Source: Anomaloglossus baeobatrachus | Taxonomy: Eukaryota; Chordata; Amphibia; Anura; Aromobatidae | NCBI RefSeq assembly: GCF_048569485.1 | Contig: NC_134357.1 | Span: forward strand, 108,670,744 to 108,734,743 | Length of the DNA stretch: 64,000 nt | Direction: 5' to 3' | In this document: positions 20,815-32,703 of the stretch, piece after piece | Layout: the number at the start of each line of letters is the position of its first letter | How positions within the stretch are numbered: the stretch's first letter is position 1 | Position numbers and translations under genes: made by a program | Notes under the pieces: model-generated | The model's database searches: none | The model's input: only the letters and a program-made list of their open reading frames with translations | Told to the model about the DNA's origin: nothing

Positions 20815-22440
20815 CCCTGAACCACCATCAAGAAAAAACATAATAGAGATTTCTTGGCCCTCAACTTTAAACCTTGCAGGTATTAAACATTGAGACACCA
20901 TTGTGGAGGATATATGTAGACCCAAGTTGGGATTGCTCAAGGAACCTGGGTCCAGGAGTTCTCCGACTTCCATCTTCCTTGGGCACAGAGGGACAGGCAC
21001 TAATTAACTGTCCCTTTTTGCCACAGAAAAAATAGACTCCAACACTTTTGAGTGCAGTTGAGGTTCCCCCCAAAACACAGAATGTCCCTTCGAGCTGCAT
21101 GGCTTCAAGTGAGGCCTCTGAAGATAATATAGGTACAGAAATACCGTGCCCAGATGATTTAGATTTATGGTTCCTCTGACAAAATTGACGATCAATACAT
21201 ATTACCAAAGACATAGCACACTCTAAAGAAGGAGGGGGTTGATACATAACCAACACCTTCTTTACCCTCTCAGAAAATCTCGATTTTCAGAGTAGAGTCA
21301 TTCCACAGTGTATCTGTGGACCAGTGCCAGAGTTCAGAACAGTAATCCTCCACAGCCAGATCCCACTGTTGCAGTGAACAGATCTTAAGCTCGACTAAGA
21401 TCATCATTGATGAGCCCGAGTGCCGAAAAAACCTGTACACCGTAAAAAAAACCCCTGTGAATCAGAGGGCAAGAAAAAGGACCTCGATTGTGAGCCGTCA
21501 CTCAAAAGAGACACAATAATTCCCACCTGCTGATCCTCACCACCAGATGAGTGGGGACGTAAATGGAAGTATAACTTACACGTCTCTCTGAAAGTAGCAA
21601 ACCGGCAGTGTTCCCGCGAATATCTTTACAGGAGATGCAGTTTGGGTTCCGATGATCCAGCGACCAGGGATAATTGCTCTGGTGTGGTGGACTGAGCGTC
21701 CTGCTCTACCACCCCTTTTAAGTCAGCTACCTAAAGAGAAGGCTTGCAATTGTCTCCCTAGAGCAATAACAGGATCCATGCTGGAATGCAGTGAAAGTAG
21801 GACCAGCTATAATGTCACAATGTGACTGTTGTCTATAAAATGAAGGTAGTCTCTTTTTCGAACTTCTACTGAATAGTGAGATATGGAGCCAGAAAGTTAA
21901 AAGTTCAAAACATTGTTTTCGTTTTGCTTGTCAGTATCTTTATGCCAATGTGACTGTAGGATAGCAAAGGACAAGGGGCTCCCATGCAGTTCCTACTGCT
22001 AGGGGACCCACTAAGAGTAAGAAACTAAAGGAAAAAGGAAGGAAAGTATTGCAGCAACAAAAACACAACAAGGGTTAACACCATAACTGCACACAACAAT
22101 AATGTCACAATCACCTGGAAGCCTGGATTAATCCACATCTCCAGGCCAGGTACAGTCAAGCTATAGCTGGCACCATAAGAACAATACAGCTAGCATGTAT
22201 AGGAGGAGAACAAACATAACAGGTTCCCCCATAGCATGTGACCAAAAAGACTAACAAGCAGTCCAGCAGAAATTAACTCTTGCTAACCTGCCCATGAACC
22301 ACAGGTCTGTGAGTTGACGTCTGAGTGACACTGATCACAAACATCAGAGAAGTTAGCAGGCAGAGTGCAGGAATCTGAAGTTTTGCCAGATCCTGCTGCT
22401 GCCATGAGTCGGCAATGCTTGCAAAAACCTAGCTGTGACA
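20815..22440 (-). mobile_element. Ty3/Gypsy gag-protease region with probable LTR (fossil)
   Basis: The minus strand encodes a Ty3-type gag C-terminus with a zinc-knuckle-like YFFCGKKGQLISAC, then a protease start region (IPARFKVEGQ, LDGGSG), between about 21256 and 20830. Upstream on that strand, about 21960-22440, is noncoding sequence beginning TGTCACAGC that could be the left LTR with leader. It is truncated and decayed, with several breaks, and older than the Ty3 element at the window start by appearance. Confidence 0.65.
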
Positions 22441-23040
22441 GTATTCCAGCATTTGGTACTGATACTCAGCCTAAAGTGTTGCCGCCTTAACTGTTGCTGG
22501 GCCACTTCCTAGGAAAAGGAGATGCCCCTTTAAGATTACATCACAAGATTCCATTATGGAATCACTGCTATTATGACATCATAATTCAGAACCACTACTT
22601 ATGCAAGTGTTTGCACCTCTTGTGTCACTTTGACTACCCCCGGTGTCATTGTTGGTCAGTGTTTAGCTACTTTTGCTAGTGATATACTGATTGCGATTGA
22701 TTGCGATTGAATTTGATTGAATTTAATTTGATTGAATTGAATTTGATTAAAATGTCTGGAATTGCACCAGACAATTTTCAGGAGTTGGCACCACTCCAGG
22801 GACTTCTTACCACCTATAGCCCTGAAAGTGTGCTACCACCACCCGATGGCGCCCTCAGCTTCACTTACCGGCTGGTTATGGAGCTTGTAAGCGGCTGCCT
22901 GACCAAATATGATCAAGGTCGTATTACCTCAGAATACCTTGAGCATTTACAGCAGAACATCAGGACATTGGTGCAACAGGTAAATAGACAATCTGCCCAA
23001 ATTACGTTATGATTATTATTTTGAGGCATAGTTGATCCCC
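22440..23040 (+). repeat. Segmental duplication copy A: kinase promoter plus exon 1A
   Basis: Noncoding blocks (CAGCATTTGGTA, GTGTCATTGTTGG(T)CAG, GTGTTTAGCT, CTAGTGATATACTGA) and exon 1 recur in the same order and orientation from about 23345 on. The duplicated unit spans 5' flank, first exon and the start of intron 1. Copy A has an extra ATTGA-rich stretch at 22685-22745 just before the ATG. Confidence 0.8.
22752..22979 (+). CDS. Kinase exon 1 (1A)
   Basis: Codes residues 1-76, starting MSGIAPDN. The ATG is preceded by AATTTGATTAAA, and the upstream in-frame extension lacks an ATG. Ends CAACAG before GTAAAT; phase 0. Confidence 0.85.
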
Positions 23041-26000
23041 TTTATATAGTGCTGGGATAAATAGTAATAATATTTAGAGATTCTCCAATATCAAACAGGG
23101 TCATATTTGTAATAGAGACCTCCATCTTCGGTAGTGGGTGTGGGGGTGCACTATGAACCTGTTTGATTCAAATGCCACCTATTTTCATTCCCAGTCCAGC
23201 CCTGGTCCCTCAGGAAGGATACTTCTTTTAGCGCCTCAATCCGAAATACAAAATTATGATTTTATTTTGTATAACATACATTAATAATTTATCTAACAGT
23301 ATAAAATACCCTCATTGATCAGAAGAGTAAAATACTTATAGCTCTGTTTTACATTGTAGCATATGGTAGTGATGCTCAGCCTATGGTGTTGTCACCTTAA
23401 AGGGAATCTGTCACTACTTTGATCTTTTTAAACTGTTAATATGGGCATACAGGTTATAGAATGCTGAAAGATTCACCACCACTACATATACAAGTAATTA
23501 CACCCCCTGTGTCACAGTGACACAGTGTCATTGTTGTCAGTGTTTAGCTGCATAGCTAGTGATATACTGACTGCACTTAGACTTGATTGAAATGTCTGGA
23601 AATCCTGCAGATAAACTTCAGGTGTTGGCAAAACTTCAGGGCATTCTTACCACCTATACTCCTGACTTTGTGCTACCACAACCCGATGGCGTCCTCAGCT
23701 TCACTTACCGGCAGGTTAAGGAGCTAGTAAGGGACTGCCTGACCAAATACTGTGTATCCCCGAAAATAAGACAAGGTCTTATATTATTTTTTATACCTGA
23801 AAGAGGCGCTAGAGTTTATTTTCAGGGGGTGTTTTATATTTTTCCATGAACACCAATCAACATTTATTCAAATATAATCATGTCGTCACATTCTTGAACA
23901 TCAACATTTTGTGCTAATCCCATTACTGGTTCAGATGACCATTTTCTTATCTGAGCTGCTATTCTCATAGTGCAGAACCAGTCCTATAATAGTGGGTATG
24001 TCGCGGGCGGGGAGGACGCCGCCGCTGCTGCGCGCTCGCTAACACTCGGGTCCGGCGGTGGTGCGACTGCTGCTGCTCGGTGGCTCGAGCGGTGGGCCGG
24101 ATCCAGGGACTCGAGCGGCGCTCCTCGCGCATAAGTGAAAGGGGTGGTTGGTTTGGGGGATTTAGTCCGTGACGCCACCCACGGGTCATGGTGAAGATGG
24201 GCACCACCTCTGCTGGTGACGGGGATCCCGGGAGCGATGATAGGGAGCAGCTGGGATGTTGTTTTCCCCCTCCGTGGGTAGGGGTCGGTGTTCCCGGGGC
24301 CCGGTGTTGATACGGGGAGGCTGGATGGCTAGGGTCCAGGGTTGCAGGGGCAGCGCGGTGCGGTGCCGGATGGCACTGGTATATTCACTCAGGCAGTCAA
24401 TGACAGAGTCTCTGGTAAACCAAACGGCTGGATGGACGGGTCCCGCAGCCGGCTGCAGTGTCTCTCCCCGGACAGGTGATGGTGGCTGTCTTTCCCTGCA
24501 CCTTGATGTACTCAGTTGACTACTATGGATCCCCAACAGTAGTCCACTCCCCGGTGGATGGATGCCAGAGGAGCCCGTTTGCCCGCAGGCGCTGGCCCTT
24601 GGGTCTCTAGCCTTAGGCGGTAGCTGTATACCCTCACGGTGTGGGCGGTTGCCTTCTATCGGGTCTTTGGTTGTTAGGAAACCCCTGGGGTTCCGGTCAC
24701 ATTCGGATTTGACTATTGTCGGCGGCTCCAAGCCTGGTCGGGGTCCGATGGCCCTGCCTGTGTGTGCTGGCTTCACTTCGCTCCCCGGTCGGTACCGGCG
24801 GGCCAACGCCCGAACCCCGGTCCTACGGTTCCGCGTTGCTTCACCACTCCTGCAGACAACCACCACCGTCTGCCAACCTTGCTGTCAGTGCCTGGGCCAC
24901 AAACCCAGACACTCAAGTGCTCACTCCTCTCACTTCAAACTCCAAACTCTATCTGTCACTTTTCCCGCCTCCAGGCCTGTGAACTCCTCGGTGGGTGGGG
25001 CCAACCGCTTGGCTCCGCCCTACCTGGTGTGGACATCAGACACTGGAGGGAGGCAACAAGGGTTTTTGTTTGGCTGGTGTCCCTGTCTGATGGGGGTGAG
25101 GGTGTTTGTGTGTTATCTGTGACGACCTGGCTAGTCCATGGCGCCACAGGTATATACCATATATTCAAAGGTATAAATTACCTGCTTAAACGTATTATTC
25201 TCTATGTACTGTAAGTTTACCCTCAAAAGAAAGCAAATACTCCTTAATAGAATCGCACCTACCAGACCCCAAATAATTAGAGTTGGCAAGTGAATGGGCT
25301 CTCATATACAAATCTGCGTCACTGTCAGATCCCCCTGGATTCTACAGCAGATGTCCCCTGGGGAGTGGAAGTAGTATTACTCGCAGTATTACTCGTGCGG
25401 AGTGATACTGGTACCCAACCTCGTTGTGAGAGCTGCAATGCAATGCAGCTGGAATGGTGAGGGCACCAAACAGTGACACAGATCTCTATGTGAGAGTCCA
25501 TCCACCATCGGCACTTGCCAACTGAAAGGCGGGCTTTACACCTTGCGACAGCACTAGCAAATGCTAGCGATGCCGACGCGATAGCACCTGCCCCCGTCAC
25601 GCATGCAATATATGGTGATTGCTGCCGTAGCCAACATTATCGCTACGGCAGCTTCACACGCACATACCTGGTCGGCGACGTCACGGCGATCGCCGAACAA
25701 TACCTCCTTCAAGGGGGAGGTGCGGTCGGCGTCACCGCAACGTCACCGCGACGTCACTAAGTGGCCGGCCAATAGAAGCGGAGGGGCGGAGATGAACGGG
25801 ACATAACATCCCACCCACCTTCTTCCTTCTGCATAGCCGGTGGACGCAGGTAAGGAGATGTTTGTCGTTCCTGTGGCTTCACACACAGTGATGTGTGGTG
25901 CTGCAGGAACGACAAACAACATCGTATCTGTAGCAGGAGCGACATTATGAAAATGAACGACGTGACACAGATCAGCGTTTTTTGACTGTTTCACACTCGT

Positions 26001-29000
26001 TCATCGTCACTCCTAGGATTTACACATTGCAATGTCGCAACCGGCGCCGGATGTGCGTCACAACAACCGTGACCCTGACGATATATCGGTAGCGATGTCA
26101 CAACGTGTAAAGCCCGCCTAAGTGTTTAAGGTCTGGTGAATGATTATGTTGTTTTTTCTTTTTTTTTGGGTGGTGGGGTGGGGGGTCTGCTTTCTTCTGG
26201 GGGGGTCTGCCTTCTTTGATGAAGGGTCCTGCTGTATTCTTTAACTTTTTAGCTGCTTAGTCACTTCCTAATGCAACCGCAACTAGGGCTTATCTTTGGA
26301 GTAGGGCTTATATTTTAAGCATGCTGGAAAAAGCCCATAAAATCCCACTGGGGCTTATTTTTGGGGTAGGTTTATTTTTTGGGGAAACGGTATTACGAAG
26401 GTTGTATTACTACAGAATACCTTGAGCATTTACAGCAGAACATCAGGACATTAGTACAACAGGTAAATTGCAGACAATCTGCTCACACCATATAAAAATA
26501 AAATAAATAATGGAATACAAGTTTCTTTTTATTTTTTTTTACAGAAAACTGTTCTTTACACTGTCACTAATATAATATAAAACCTGCACCAAATATCCTG
26601 ATATGTAGCAATTGTAGGGGTAAAATGGTGACATAAATGGTCTCATCATTCTGCACTTTCCCTCATGATTTTCCTTTTCTATTTATTTCCATCTTTATAG
26701 GCTGAACGGAAATCCCAATGTGGTGATTTGGCGTTTTTTAAAGAACTTGCCCAAAACGTCCTGGATGTACTGGAGCGTCGGCTCCACTCCCTGGAGAACC
26801 TGGTAAGGATCCACCATCTTCTATGTTACATGTCCTTGTTGTCTGATCTTCTCCAGATTACCAGTTATATAGCAGATTTATTATAGTAGAGGCGTCCCTG
26901 TCGGCTCCAGGCAGGCACAGGATATTTTATGACAGCCTGTCTGTGCGGCTCCATCATCTGTGATGCAGAGTTTGCATTTCCGCCCGTTTTGCTCAATCTT
27001 TACAATCTTCCATCTTGTAAATGCTGCAGTTCTGATAACACAGGTTAATAGAGAACAGTTGTAGATACAAGTCCCTTATATATTAATGTGGAGTTACTGG
27101 AGGGAGCGGCTGTGTATAGTAGGTCCAATACTGAAATTATCCAGTAAATCCAGGTTCGGTCCTTCCTGTCTTATGTATACAGTAATTTAGAATTTGTGAA
27201 CTATTATATTAATTGTACATATTATAACCATCAGGAAACAGCAGAAGGTGACTCCGAAGAGGGACAAAACCCAAATATCTCTGACTCTAATGTTAGTCAG
27301 CGTGAGATACAAAATGATCTGACTGAAGGTAAGCCAGTAATCTAATATGTTACATTCAAATATCGAGATATTATAGAGAACGGCAGAGAATATGGAGATT
27401 TACTCTTCATTCACTGTATGGGGCCAGTGATGGCTCCTGAACCCCCTATAGACTATAATGGAGGGGGCTCCTGTAATTCTGCTTTTCTGTGCTCTTCTCA
27501 GCTCCTAAATGTACAAAGAGGCTCGTAGGTCCCCAATTATGTAATTGTTCAAGAATTACCACATTTTTCGGATTATAAGACGCACGTTTCCTCTCAAAAA
27601 TTTGGAATGAAAATGAAGGGTGCGTCTTATAATCCGAATGTAGCTTACTGGGGCTGGTGGAGAGGGGTCACAGGAGGCAGGGGAGATTCTGCAGGTGCTG
27701 TGCTGCGGGCTGTGTGACAGAGGCCGCTATTCTGAAAATATTGGCGGTGCGGGAAAATGGTGCACAGAGGTGGCGCATGCGCAGATGAGATCTCGGCTTT
27801 TCATTGAGCCAAGAACTCCATCTGCGCACGCATCGACTCCAGGCACCATTTCTTTGAAGCCCACACCGCTGACAGTTTCTGGATGCTCCTCTTACGGACA
27901 CCCGCTGCATCCCCCGCAGCATCGCCCTCCTCCACCACCACCCCTGTCTTCTGTGACCCCGCTCTACTACTGCTGCAGCCCCCCCCCCCCTCTGGTAGGA
28001 TAGCACAGGATTATAAGACGGACCCCCCTTTTTCTTTCTATAAATTTGGGGTGCGTCTTATATTCCAGTGCATCTTATAAATCGAAAAGTACAGTAATCA
28101 GATCCTGAACAATCGCACATTTATGCTGCAGTATATCTATCTATGGATGTGCCATAAATATATACAGCATGACCAGAATACCAAATACATAGTTATATAC
28201 CATTTACAGAGGTCTTCTCATTGCCTTCATTATATGGATGTGTTATATATTACATATTAATCTAGCCTAATACATGACGTCTCTTCATTGTTTTGTCATT
28301 ATTTTAGAAATAACTGTGCCGGCAATTACTGATGGTGGACTATGTGAGACACCAGAGATCCACGAATCAGCCAATGTAAGTATCAGGGAAAACATCTGTA
28401 TATTATCAGATAACGGCGTATGAATTAGACATAAAATATTATACCCCATATTACAATGGGATATTCCTGTTCTTATGTAGATCAGATCTATTGTCTGTTA
28501 TGATGGCATTAGTATTCCTGTCTCCTCTGAGTGATGTCCCTTATCATCCCCTGCAGTACAATGATATCTGTGTATACGGGATATCCCCTTATAAGTGTCT
28601 GTGGAGGGTTTGACTTGTATCACATCCTCCACATTTGCTGCAGTGTAATCAGTGGGTACATAACATAGAGGAGAAGTTCCTGCATCTGGAGCTTTTATTA
28701 TCCTGCATCTTCTATGTCTTATTGCTATTTCTTATTATTTCTAGGCCTTGATCAGATCATCGAACTCAGGGAGAAATCCTTGTAAAACTGACTTTAAACA
28801 GATCAAACTGATCAGCAGTGGAGCTTTTGGGTGAGTTTTATTTTGACATAATATACATTTCATAGGACTCCTGATGACAATGCCTCTGTCTCTGTGCCCT
28901 GTCCATACAATATGACCATAAAGAAATTATATGAGTCTTCATCACTGTCCAGCAGATCTGGCAAAATTCTAATTTGCCGGTTCATGAAGTTTCTCCAAGC

Positions 29001-32000
29001 AAATACGATTCAAAAAGAAGTTACTCTCTGGAAATGTATTGTCCATTATTGGGTTCTGGGGTTTTACCAGAACTCAGAGCCTACAAAACATAAAATGTAA
29101 AAAATGAAGGACACACTTATACTCACCTTTTTGTTCACCTCTCTGACCCCTCCACATCTCATTGTTACTGGTAAGGTCCTCACAGCATTTTCAGATCACC
29201 GATGCTCATGCTGGGCCAGATCTTCTGGCTTTGAGGTGGCCCAGGAGGGTTATGTGCAGGTGCACAAAGGGTCACAATATCATGACACCGTGACCTTTCA
29301 CGAGCTTTCACAGAATGCTCCCGGACCTCATCATTTCTGGAAGAGCCGTCCGAGCCTAAGACACTTTTGGATTTAAGATCTAGCAGCAGATATTTGAAGA
29401 TCCGTGGAAAGGACCAGATCGTTGAGTTGGAGGGGCTAGAGAGGAGAATATAAGAATATGTTTTATATGAATATAAGAATATGTTTTTTGGCCTTATAAG
29501 GTTTAGAAAATAGTGGCCAATGCTCGCCATTTTGCCAAGCCGTAGGGAAGCAAATTACAAAAAATTGCCATTTTGGCGAATGTGTATCTTTGAAAAATTT
29601 GAGTTGAATCTTTTTTCACTAGAATTTATTTGCTCATTTATACTGTCCTCACCTAACCATAATTATTCAGGTCAGGTAAGATGGATGAGGACCTCCCATA
29701 GATGATTAGTGATGTAATGTTATTTTATGGTTTTCTATATGGATTTCTAGTGATGGCCAATTGTTTAAAAGAACTGAAGTCCTCAGTGGTTGATACCTTT
29801 TAATGGCTAACATTAACCACTGAGGACTTCAGTTTTTTTAAACAATTTTTTATCTCCACTGGCTAACACGGTACAAAGATATATTTTACCTGTAGTGATG
29901 GCCATACATTTAATATTAACAATTAGTACAGAAGATGATTTGATGAAGTCTATAGAGAGACTGTTAGTAAGAATTCATTCTAAATCATGGATTTTCCTCC
30001 TCTACAGAGCCGTCCACTTAGTGCGCCATAATGATACAAATAAGATGTTCGCTATGAAGAAGCTGAACAAGCAGAACCTGAAAGATAAAACAATACTTGA
30101 TCGGGCCTTTCTAGAGAGGGACATCCAAACATTTTCGGATTCTCCCTTTGTGGCCTCCATGTTGTGCTCCTTTCCAAGTAACCGTCATCTGTGTATGGTC
30201 ATGGAGTATGCAGCAGGTAGGTCATATCCATTGTATCTACATGTGTATCTCAATGAATTAGAAAATTAGAATATCATCAAAAAGTTAATTTATTTCAGTA
30301 ATTCAATACAAAAAGGAAAACGCATATATTATATTTTTAAATGGCCTTTTCTTAACAATTCTATCAAGGCTGTAGTTATCCTAGTTGCTTATACTCCTTT
30401 TTCTACCACACTTTTTCCTTCCACTCAACTTTCCATTAATATGCTTGGATACAGCAGTCTGAACAGCCAGCTGCAAGTCAGCAGTCTTACCCATGATTGT
30501 GTAGCCTACAGAACCAGACTAAAGGGTGCTTTACACGCTGCGACATCGCTAACATTATATCGTTTATATTTCGTCGGGGTGACGATGTTTGTGACTCATA
30601 TCCGGCGTCATTAGCGACATCGCAGCGTGTGACAGCTAGGAGCGACGATCAACGATCGCAAAAATGTCAAAAATCGTTGATCGTTGACACGTCGCTCCTT
30701 TTCATATCATTGGTGGTGCATCCCGCTGGTTGTTCGTCGTTCCTGCGGCATCACACATCGCTATGTGTGACACCGCAGGAACGACGAACATCTCCTTACC
30801 TGCGTCCACCGGAAAAGAAGGAAGGAAGGAGGTGGGCGGGATATTCCGCCCGCTCATCTCCGCCCCTCCACTTCTATTGGTCGGCTGCCATGTGACGTCG
30901 CTGTGACGCCGCACGAACCGCCCCCTTAGAAAGAAGGCGGTTCGCCGGCAACAGCGACGTCGCAGGCAAGGTAACTCCGTGTGATGGGTGTAAGCGATGT
31001 TGTGCGCCACGGGCAGCAATTTGCCTGTGTTTCACAACCGATGGGGGCGGGTACGCTCGCTAGTGATATCGATAGCGATATCGCAGCGTGTAAAGCGTCC
31101 TTAAGAGTCTATTTTAGATGCTTAGGAAGCCTTTGCAGGTGTTTTGTGGTAATAATTCTAATTTTCTGAGAAAATTACTTATGGGTTTTCATTGGCTGTA
31201 AGCCATAATCATCAACATTAACAGAAATAAACACTAGAAGTAGATTACGCTGTTTGTAATGACCCTATATAATATATGCGTTTCTCTTTTTGTATTGAAT
31301 TACTAAAATCTCTGTGAAATCTCAGATGTATGTCCTCACTCAGCATGGCAGAAATTTCCACTGTGGATAAAATGAGGAATTGATTTTTCACAGAAGAATG
31401 GATAAGAGGCTTGTAGATGAAGCCCAGCTCTGTTTTGTTGTATAGGGTCACATTATACAATATATTAAGCAAAACCACAATTGTGCAAAAGCTGCACAAA
31501 TACATGCAATGAAACATCTCATATAAAAATATGGATTTCTATTAGTCACATGGAATAAATAATTAAAATAACAAAGTAACTCATTCAATAATACAGACAC
31601 TACTATGGTCAAAAAAGCATAAGATATCCAATAAATAAGCTAAATACATTTATAATAGAAGGTGTCAGCAAGCTCATAGCATGGTATAATATAATCTTTT
31701 GATGTTAATACATAACAATAGCTATATTTAGGATTAAAAGTGCATACTTGTACTTCGGATGCACAGCCGAAGCAATGGTTGAGGGACCACTGTGATGCAG
31801 AGTAAAACTATGGTACACAAGACGAGGTGGCAGAAACTAGGGTGAAGCTTTATTTACAGGCAGGGGAGAAGCAGTAGGGAAAGCAAATAGGGGTATACAA
31901 TGTGGCAATAGTAAAGTTTTACAAGCTTCAGATTCTAGCTATAGTGTACAATAGTGCGTCGCCCCAATTATTACAAACACAGGCAGCATACAAGACAGGC

Positions 32001-32668
32001 AAAGTATGTTAGAAAGTGCGCTGCACCTAGCTGTCGTCCGCTATCGGGGCTGCGTGGATGCCACGCTTTGGCTATTGAGGCCTACACTACGCCCTACTAA
32101 ATGTGCACAATGATTAAAACTCATGATACCGCTGAAAGGGAAATCACTCCTGGGGGTTTGGTTTGGTTCCATGATATTCGTTGGTGCACACTTTTTCCAG
32201 CAGGGCAGGTAGAAGCTTCTCTTCTGACACGGGCCCGGAATCTCTGGACTCCTCCAGAACACATCTTCTCCTCAGTTAGGAGTCACTGGCCTTAGGAGCA
32301 TCTTCTCCTCAGTTCTGTACTTTCCCAACAGTGACCAGGGGACTCTAATGGTCCAGCTAGCGGTAAATGTCTCAGAGCCGCCACCGTACCTCTTCCGACA
32401 CCGTGGTACCCAGACTCCACACAGGCAGCGTCTCTCTCTGCACACACACAGGCACAACTTGTCCTGTCCATCCCTAAGCTCTTCTCACTCTCCTCTGTTA
32501 GGTTAGTACAAAACCTCTCAGTTCAGAAGGAAGGCGCCTGTTGAACCAGCCAGTCCATGTGACAGGAGCGCCAGCTGCACCGGCCAGTCCATAGGACAGG
32601 AACAGGGCAGCACTGTCTCTTAAAGGTGACGCGCTTTCTACTGTTCATAGGGGCAGTTCCCCAGGCGC

Positions 32669-32703
<35 letters not shown>

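Larger units (their letters stand above)
23750..26393. mobile_element. TA-flanked element disrupting exon 1B
   Basis: Flanked by TA at 23748 and 26394. The ends pair as inverted repeats around TCCCCGAAAATAAGAC on the left and TTTATTTTTTGGGGA on the right, with further repeats of the AATAAG(A/C)C word inside. TA target choice suggests a Tc1/mariner-type non-autonomous element. Most of its length is later cargo: a GC-rich repeat (24000-25150) and a Harbinger-like MITE (25527-26119). Confidence 0.7.
23592..26462 (+). pseudogene. Duplicate first exon 1B split by a transposon
   Basis: A second copy of kinase exon 1 ([17 protein letters not shown]...). Coding parts are 23592-23749 and 26396-26462. 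With the insertion and one TA copy removed it would be a 75-codon frame ending at an intact donor (CAACAG before GTAAAT), one codon shorter than exon 1A. Only the insertion disables it: read through, it adds about 35 foreign residues and stops. The exon was probably usable until the insertion; exon 1A is now the only intact start. Confidence 0.8.
23345..26520 (+). repeat. Segmental duplication copy B: promoter plus exon 1B, interrupted
   Basis: Same block order as copy A (22440-23040), followed by exon 1B and an intron start sharing GTAAAT and GACAATCTGC. A TTAAAGGG(A)ATCTGTCAC MITE scrap lies at 23399-23480 in the flank, and a 2.64 kb TA-flanked insertion lies inside the exon. Confidence 0.78.

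Noticed and set aside
23592-23849. Exon 1B as a functional alternative first exon with an 88-aa product
   Set aside because: The last 35 residues are transposon sequence and the normal donor is 2.6 kb away beyond the insertion.
24186-25214. Frames of 150-226 aa on both strands in the GC-rich block
   Set aside because: Open only through high GC content; no recognisable domain, and the block is inside a transposon.
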